Source: GCA-2688265 sp964527395 | Lineage (GTDB): Archaea; Nanobdellota; Nanobdellia; Woesearchaeales; GW2011-AR9 | DNA length: 64,000 nucleotides | Reading direction: 5' to 3' | Assembly (NCBI GenBank): GCA_964527395.1 | Contig: CAZGQD010000001.1 | Location: forward strand, 1-64,000 | Part shown: piece after piece, positions 58,424 to 64,000 of the stretch | Layout: each line of letters opens with the position of its first letter | Position numbering within the stretch: the first letter of the stretch is position 1 | Translations under genes and position numbers: made by a program | The notes under the pieces: generated by a model | The model's database searches: none | What the model was told of the DNA's origin: nothing | Seen by the model: the letters and a program-made list of their open reading frames with translations, nothing else

Positions 58424-59341
58424 TTAGTCTTCTCCTCTTCTATTATTAGCAGGTCTTCGTCTTACAATTGCTGCTGGTCTTCCAGGTCTATTTGTATTTC
58501 TTGCTCTTGAATCGTTTGTGCCATTTGTTTCGTCGTTTCCATTTCTGCCATTTCTACTGTTAGTTCCGTTCCTATCATCAGCTCCATCAGTACCATCTCT
58601 TCCGTTGTTCCCATCATCTGTGTCGTTATCAGATCCACTTCTATTGTTGCCTGGAGGAACTGTTTCTTCACCATCCATATCTCTTACAGTGATTTCGTTA
58701 GATTTTTTGATGAAATTGTCAATTTCTCTTACAATATAAGCACAATAATCTTCAACTTTTTTGATATTTGCTTGTAGTGTAGTTACTTTTCTTCTGTAAC
58801 GGTTAGCAGTGGCTTTTGGAATCTTTTTATGGCAATGTTTTACGTAGAATTCTAAAGCATGGTCACAAAGAGTGTGAACAGCTGAAAGGGCTTTATTAAT
58901 TGGATCTCTAGTTAGTCTATGTGAAACTCTTACATTCCTTCTAGCTTCTTGTAATTTGTTTCTAATCCTGCTGGAAAGAGATTTTGCTTCATTTGTAGTT
59001 GAATCATCTTTCTTTTTAGATAGAACTTCAGTTCTTAATTCACGGCAAAGAGCGATTACTTCCAAAAGTTTTCTTTTTGCAATCATAAGATACTTTTTAC
59101 GCATTTCAAGTTCGTCTTTTTTCTTTTTTGTCTTTTTTCTTTTTTTGTTCCACTTTTTGAAGTCTTTTTCAGATTTTTTGGCATTTTCTTCTTTTTCATT
59201 CTTTTCTTCTTGAGTTTCGAATGATAAAAACTGAAAGAAATACCAGGCTGTGGCTAAAAAAGCAAAACCGATAGCTACATGTAAGAACTCAACTACTGTG
59301 CCTCCTACTACTAGAAAGCCTATTAATTCCTCTGCTGTCAT
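58424..59341 (-). CDS. Membrane protein with helical domain and Asn/Gly/Asp-rich tail (paralogue 2)
   Basis: 305 residues. The first 205 residues match paralogue 1 at 56256 almost everywhere, including the TM segment and the KKRKKTKKKK stretch; the tails differ (NGRDGTDGADDRNGTN here). The DNA is also almost identical over the shared part, so the duplication is recent or maintained by gene conversion. Function unknown; a surface or scaffold protein is inferred from one TM and a long disordered tail. Confidence 0.75.
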   Translation of the reverse strand: MTAEELIGFLVVGGTVVEFLHVAIGFAFLATAWYFFQFLSFETQEEKNEKEENAKKSEKDFKKWNKKRKKTKKKKDELEMRKKYLMIAKRKLLEVIALCRELRTEVLSKKKDDSTTNEAKSLSSRIRNKLQEARRNVRVSHRLTRDPINKALSAVHTLCDHALEFYVKHCHKKIPKATANRYRRKVTTLQANIKKVEDYCAYIVREIDNFIKKSNEITVRDMDGEETVPPGNNRSGSDNDTDDGNNGRDGTDGADDRNGTNSRNGRNGNDETNGTNDSRARNTNRPGRPAAIVRRRPANNRRGED

Positions 59342-59523
59342 CTTTTTCTTTTTTTTATTGGTTGATTTTAGTAAGTGGAGAATGTTTTTGGCTTTATTAA
59401 TGTTTTTGAATTTTGTTTTGAAGTTGAGTTGTTTAATTATATGAGTTTAGCTTTGTATTTTGAAGGAGATGATTTGCTATTGTTCAAAAAGCTTATTAAG
59501 GTCTATTTGTTTTGTTAGATAGT

Positions 59524-62500
59524 ATGGTTGTTAAAAAGATGCAGATAAAGATAGGTTCAAAGTATTTTAGAGGTTTATTGAATGATGGTTCTGATCAGAT
59601 GAAATTGAGTTTTTTTGAGGTTTCTGTAATAAAGGGTTTTTTCAAGAAGGTTAGAATTGCATTAATTTTAGATTTAGATAAACCTGGTTCCCGTAGGTCA
59701 TTATGGAATTTCACTATAGCTAAACAAGAACTTTTTATGAAGGATTTATTGTCATTTTTGTCTTTAGATGATAGGGTGGAGCTAGCAGATTATAAGGATT
59801 TCTTTGATTCTTCTAAAAAATGTCGTGAAATTCTTCCTTTTATAAAGATGATCTTAGAGAATTTTTCTAAGTATGAAAAAATTTTTAGTTCACAAGATAA
59901 ATCTGCTATTTTACTTAAATTTAGAAATTCTGTGATTCATTTTGAAGCTTATTTGTTGAATAAAGGAATTGTTAAGAAAAAAAGGACTGCATCTAAAGTA
60001 GGCAAGGCTAAAAAAGTTGAAGGAAAGAAAGCAAAGTCAGGTAAGGCTAAAGTTGAAAAATCTGCAAAGCTTAAGAAAAGTGTTACTAAAAGAGTTTTGA
60101 GTAGGTTTAGTGGTAAGAAGAAAGGATTTTTTAGTAAATTACTTGTTTCTGAAGATTTGGGTGCTTTTGTAGGAACTATTAATTCTGATGAGTTTTTGGT
60201 GGCTTTTGAAGGAGTTTCTAGGTTGAAAAGTGATGGTTTTTGGGATAAATATAGTGAGGAATATTTCAGTAATGCGTTGTCTATTTTTGAGCTTGATGGT
60301 CTTAAGTTGGTTGATGGAACTGATTATTCCAAATTAGGTAAGGGTGATGTTATTGCTTCAGCTTATTTTAGTGTTGCTTTTAGAGTGGATTTATTGTTTA
60401 AAAGATTATTGGCAATTAAAGGACATTTCGATAAAGGTTATTTCATTGATGGTGATTTAAAGGAAAGTATTGTGTCTTCTTTAGGGATTGTTAAGAAAGA
60501 GGTTATTAAATATAAGGGAAATCTACTGAAGTATAAAATTGCTGAATATAAAAAGCCTAAAATTGGCCTTATCAAAAAAGGGAAGATAAGGCTTGCTAAG
60601 GTAGGTTCTGCTAGGAAAAGATTGAGTTCTAGAGTAAAGAGAATAGGTTCTAAGAAAAGTGGTAAGCATTTTTTTGTAAGGTTGATTGAAAGTAAGGATG
60701 TTTTCTTGAAGAAACCTAAAAATAAAGACTGGAATGAGCTCTTAAAGGTAAAGTTAAATCCAGAACTAGGGTTAGAGTCAGTTGGAGCAGAACTAGTAAG
60801 AGATCAAGTGAAAAGTTTATTTGATGCTGTAAGAGTTTTTGCTAAGAATGTTGCAGAAGTACAAGAGAAGTTAGAAAGAAAAGGGCCAATAGATCAAAAA
60901 TTGAAAGATTTGGACATTCTTTCAGATGAATATCGTGATTCTTTAAGGGCTTCAATGCTTTTAGATGATGAAATTGTTAAACAAAAAAAACAGATTTTGT
61001 ATTTAATTAATGAAAAGATTAAACCAGCATTAGGTCCTTTGGGGTTTTTTGATTTGAAGAAAACTAGAAAACCTTTACCTACAAGGTATACTTTTGGAAT
61101 TTTGCTACAAATAGGTGGATTGAGTAATGAAGAGTATTTAAAGAATCATTTAGGGAAGAAATTAAGTGGAATTCTTTTAGGTCATGTTAATTCTTTGGAA
61201 AAGGGGATGGATTATGTTATTCAATTATTGCAATTATTTGAATTAACTGAATCTGAAAGAAGGTCAGATCATGGGGAAAGTATGACTGATGTAGAGTTGT
61301 TATATTCACTAGGAAATGAGTTTGAAAGAATTAAAGATTTATTAGTTATCCAGTTAGGATTTTTAGATAAAATAGGTTCTGCTAAGGAGAAGGTTCCTTT
61401 AGTTGAGGAAGAATGGGAAGCAGATGAACATTTTTTCCAACGATTGTTTAAAACTGACAAAATTAGTGAAGGAGAGTTTTTTTCATCGCGAGATTATGCT
61501 GTTCTTAGTGCTTCTTTGAAGAAAGTTAAACATGGGCTTTTAGAAATTAAGGGAAGTTATGCAACTGTTGAAGGTAATAAGTTGAATGCAAAACAAAGAG
61601 CAGATTTTTATACTCTTATTTTGCAGCAAGTTGCTTTTGTTGTTAAGGAATTAGAGCATGGTTTACATTTTACTCATTCAGAGGAGTCAGCTGCCGGTTT
61701 AGCTGCTGTAGATTCTTCTTTACACAATTTGATTGATTTAATGAAAGATCATCCTTCAGTTCAATATTTTGAAGCAAAGAATGTTGATCCAATAATTGAT
61801 GCTTTGACTACTTTAGAAGTTTATTTGAAAGATTTGAATACTCTTGTGACTACGCCTAAAGGTAAATGGAAGAGGATGACTAAAGGTAAACTTAAGAGTT
61901 TTAGGTATAGGTCAAAAGGAAAAAATATTGATGATCATATGGGGAAGATTAGGTTACTTTTGCTTGAGCAGTTAGGGTTTACTCATGAGGTTGTTGATTT
62001 TGAGAAAGGTTTTGTGACTAAAGCAAAAGTATGGCCAGAAGTACACCTTAAGGTTGAAGAAGTTAAAGTTGGTGGGCATAGGTCTTCTAGGGTGGCAGGT
62101 GATTTTCAGAGGGTATTAATTGATAGTTCTGGTAGTGGTTCTTCTTATCAAGTAAAAATTAGGCAAAATAGGAAAGTAAGACTTGGGAGAAATAAATATG
62201 TCTTCAGAAAGGATCATGATCATTTTGTGGTGTGTAATTTGGAACGTAAAGAGAAGTTTCAGTTGATTGAGCACGGGATTGAGGGTGAAAAGCTAGTTTC
62301 TAGAAAAAAAGGTAGCCATCATGCAGTTTCAATGCTTTTGCCATTGCCTTCAAAAGGTCCGCTTGTTCTTGAAAAAAAATATGCTGTTTTTGATTTTGTA
62401 CCAAAAAAGTATGTGTTTATGTCTTTTGAAGGAAAAGCGTATCAAAAGAAGATAGGGATGAAAGATTTGAAGGGGACTTTTGGTAAGATGTCGGTTGGAA

Positions 62501-62910
62501 CAAGGTATTCACGTTATGTTGAAAGTGATTTGTTTGGAATGTTTAGAATGGTGGCTCAAGCAATTGGAGATAGAGAAGGAAGAATTAGATTATCTTTGAT
62601 TTCAGCTTCTAATAGTAAATTCGGAGTTGCTTTAAAGCAAGGTGGAAGATACGTTGAGAGAAGGGGATCTACAAAGGTTGTTTATGATGGTCAGAAGGTA
62701 CAAATGGTTGTTTTACGTGAGATTGATCCAAAAAAGAAGCTTGCAAAGTTAGTGGTTACAAGTGGAGACCGTAGAAAATTGCATTTTTTCAATATAGATT
62801 TAGTTTCTGAAGAGAAAGAAGGAAAGGTTAGTTTTGATTTAAGAAAATTGTTTGATACAACAATAAATATTTGGTCAGATGCTGATGCAAGGTATTTTTT
62901 TGATGAATGA
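59524..62910 (+). CDS. Giant repeat protein of unknown function
   Basis: About 1128 residues. A helical unit beginning FFxRLxxxxD occurs at about residues 200 (GFFSKLLVSEDLGAF), 385 (HFFVRLIESKDVFL) and 640 (HFFQRLFKTDKISEGEFFS), and the same unit starts the next gene. Linkers are Lys/Gly-rich (KKVEGKKAKSGKAKVEKSAK). The C-terminal 280 residues are strand-rich (YVFRKDHDHFVVCNLERKEK, SHHAVSMLLPLPS, RYFFDE end). No TM, signal or enzyme motif. Divergent from paralogue 2 by about 180 bp. Confidence 0.8.
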   Translation: MVVKKMQIKIGSKYFRGLLNDGSDQMKLSFFEVSVIKGFFKKVRIALILDLDKPGSRRSLWNFTIAKQELFMKDLLSFLSLDDRVELADYKDFFDSSKKCREILPFIKMILENFSKYEKIFSSQDKSAILLKFRNSVIHFEAYLLNKGIVKKKRTASKVGKAKKVEGKKAKSGKAKVEKSAKLKKSVTKRVLSRFSGKKKGFFSKLLVSEDLGAFVGTINSDEFLVAFEGVSRLKSDGFWDKYSEEYFSNALSIFELDGLKLVDGTDYSKLGKGDVIASAYFSVAFRVDLLFKRLLAIKGHFDKGYFIDGDLKESIVSSLGIVKKEVIKYKGNLLKYKIAEYKKPKIGLIKKGKIRLAKVGSARKRLSSRVKRIGSKKSGKHFFVRLIESKDVFLKKPKNKDWNELLKVKLNPELGLESVGAELVRDQVKSLFDAVRVFAKNVAEVQEKLERKGPIDQKLKDLDILSDEYRDSLRASMLLDDEIVKQKKQILYLINEKIKPALGPLGFFDLKKTRKPLPTRYTFGILLQIGGLSNEEYLKNHLGKKLSGILLGHVNSLEKGMDYVIQLLQLFELTESERRSDHGESMTDVELLYSLGNEFERIKDLLVIQLGFLDKIGSAKEKVPLVEEEWEADEHFFQRLFKTDKISEGEFFSSRDYAVLSASLKKVKHGLLEIKGSYATVEGNKLNAKQRADFYTLILQQVAFVVKELEHGLHFTHSEESAAGLAAVDSSLHNLIDLMKDHPSVQYFEAKNVDPIIDALTTLEVYLKDLNTLVTTPKGKWKRMTKGKLKSFRYRSKGKNIDDHMGKIRLLLLEQLGFTHEVVDFEKGFVTKAKVWPEVHLKVEEVKVGGHRSSRVAGDFQRVLIDSSGSGSSYQVKIRQNRKVRLGRNKYVFRKDHDHFVVCNLERKEKFQLIEHGIEGEKLVSRKKGSHHAVSMLLPLPSKGPLVLEKKYAVFDFVPKKYVFMSFEGKAYQKKIGMKDLKGTFGKMSVGTRYSRYVESDLFGMFRMVAQAIGDREGRIRLSLISASNSKFGVALKQGGRYVERRGSTKVVYDGQKVQMVVLREIDPKKKLAKLVVTSGDRRKLHFFNIDLVSEEKEGKVSFDLRKLFDTTINIWSDADARYFFDE

Positions 62911-63006
62911 CTTCAATGTATTTAAGGAGATTTTGCTTTATTTTTATTGGACTTTTTTAGAAAAAGAATAACTTTTATTAACTACAATTCTATTTGTTTT
63001 ATTTAG

Positions 63007-64000
63007 ATGTCAACAAGGGATGATGGAAGTGGTGCAAGTCCAGGGGATGAGGAGTATGATGGTATTCTTACAGGTGATATAAAAAAGATTAATTTTGGTA
63101 AAAGAAACCTTATTGAGAGGTTGTTTTTTTATGATGATATCAAAAATGTATATATGAGCAGTATTGAACTGAATAATTTTATTCTAACTCTTCAAAGATT
63201 GCAAGATGTATTTAGAGAGATATTGAGGTTGTACCCTCTTTTTGAAGCTACAAAAGGTAAAACTTCAGCTAAAGGAATGAGTGAACGTTTTGGATATTTT
63301 AGTGCTTTAAAGAGTAATTTTGAGAAAGCTGAGTTTCTGATCAGGGAAGGAATGAGGTTTTTAAGTGTTAGGAAGACAAGTATAGGTACGATAAGGAGAG
63401 ATAAGAAGGGTTTATCTGTTTCTTTTCATGATATTATGCGTTTTGCAGCAGATGAATATTCTGGTGCTTTTCCTGAGAAAAAAGTGATTAGTTATTTGTA
63501 TCATTCTGTTGCAAATATGAAAGAATTATTGGTGATCTTTAAAGCGAATGCAGGGAAAAAAGATCAAACACCGTTACTTTCGCATATTCGTGATCTGCTT
63601 ATTCATGAAATGGGATATTTAGAGAAAATTGAAGATTATGTTACAAAGGCATCAGTTGAAGTTGCTGTAGTTCCAGGTTTACATCTTGAATTGGAAGAGA
63701 TAAGGGGTAAGAAGAAATTTGTTCAGGTGATAGAGCAATTTAGAGATATAGGGGTTGAGAGTGATGATTTTGAAGCAAAAAGACCTTTTATGAGTTTTAA
63801 TGTGCTTAGAAGTGGTAGAAGAGGTGTAATTTTCACTAAAGATATAAAATATCAGTTTATTGATCATGAAGAAGATGAAGAAATAGAGCTTAAAATCAGA
63901 AGAAAAGGGATTTTTGAATTGATTGGTCAAGGAGATCATGGAGAAAGAGAAGTTTCTGAGAGGAAGGGAAGATTAAATGAAGTGTCTGTTTTTATTGATA
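63007..64000 (+). CDS. Paralogue of the giant repeat protein (runs off the window)
   Basis: 331 codons open to the right edge. After a disordered start (MSTRDDGSGASPGDEEYDG) comes one copy of the helical unit (NLIERLFFYDDIKNVYMSS). The later part (FELIGQGDHGEREVSERKGRLNEV in pieces) aligns with FQLIEHGIEGEKLVSRKKGSHHAV of the preceding protein, so it carries the same beta-rich C-terminal domain. Starts 97 bp after the preceding stop; probably the same transcript. Confidence 0.8.
   Translation, partial: MSTRDDGSGASPGDEEYDGILTGDIKKINFGKRNLIERLFFYDDIKNVYMSSIELNNFILTLQRLQDVFREILRLYPLFEATKGKTSAKGMSERFGYFSALKSNFEKAEFLIREGMRFLSVRKTSIGTIRRDKKGLSVSFHDIMRFAADEYSGAFPEKKVISYLYHSVANMKELLVIFKANAGKKDQTPLLSHIRDLLIHEMGYLEKIEDYVTKASVEVAVVPGLHLELEEIRGKKKFVQVIEQFRDIGVESDDFEAKRPFMSFNVLRSGRRGVIFTKDIKYQFIDHEEDEEIELKIRRKGIFELIGQGDHGEREVSERKGRLNEVSVFID

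Overview
The window looks like a chromosome segment of a DPANN-type archaeon (Woesearchaeota/Pacearchaeota-like). It is AT-rich and has archaeal information-processing genes: uS2, EF-1A, uS10, eL33, RadB, archaeal TruD, MBF1 and an archaeal-type AsnRS. Start codons often sit about 25 nt after a TATA box. A tRNA carries introns, and many genes are unrecognised small proteins or Cys/Ser-rich secreted proteins typical of these lineages. The phylum is an inference from gene content.

Layout. 1-6 kb: end of an ATPase gene, small zinc and sulfur-transfer proteins, an intron-bearing tRNA-Arg, and an Lrp regulator divergent from asparagine synthetase, followed by AsnRS. 6-13 kb: cold-shock protein, TruD, adenylate kinase, MBF1, a PAP2 phosphatase, and a regulator-like ACT protein. 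13-18 kb: CoA-kinase-like protein and a minus-strand envelope set (GT39, thioredoxin-like, GT2). 18-23 kb: RadB, then a four- or five-gene secreted/surface operon. 23-27 kb: uS2, EF-1A and uS10, separated by structured repeats. 27-35 kb: a duplicated small gene split by a stop, a truncated Dph2, a retropepsin-RimK pair, and a cobalamin adenosyltransferase next to a B12-dependent ribonucleotide reductase. 35-43 kb: an accessory island with RhuM, an interrupted TrpF-phosphoribosyltransferase fusion, gene scars, a metallophosphoesterase, a RecB/Cas4-like nuclease, a PIN protein and a wHTH repressor. 43-54 kb: a large TIM-barrel protein, DPANN-type unknowns, a HerA-like ATPase, a toxin-antitoxin pair and eL33. 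54-64 kb: coiled-coil and membrane proteins with tandem paralogues and very large repeat proteins.

The most unusual layer is not protein. A short double-hairpin element recurs at least eight times. Some copies lie between genes, some inside other repeats, and some inside genes, where at least three keep the reading frame open. One copy adds exactly 48 nt with two in-frame stops at a conserved point of a TrpF domain, yet everything downstream stays in frame. This resembles the palindromic elements of Rickettsia, or a bypassed or spliced element. A second family of about 120-190 nt (four copies) shows compensatory changes in its stems and is probably a structured RNA. There are also two 30-bp periodic arrays just upstream of TATA boxes, one 15-bp periodic array, and several genes split by a single in-frame TAA.
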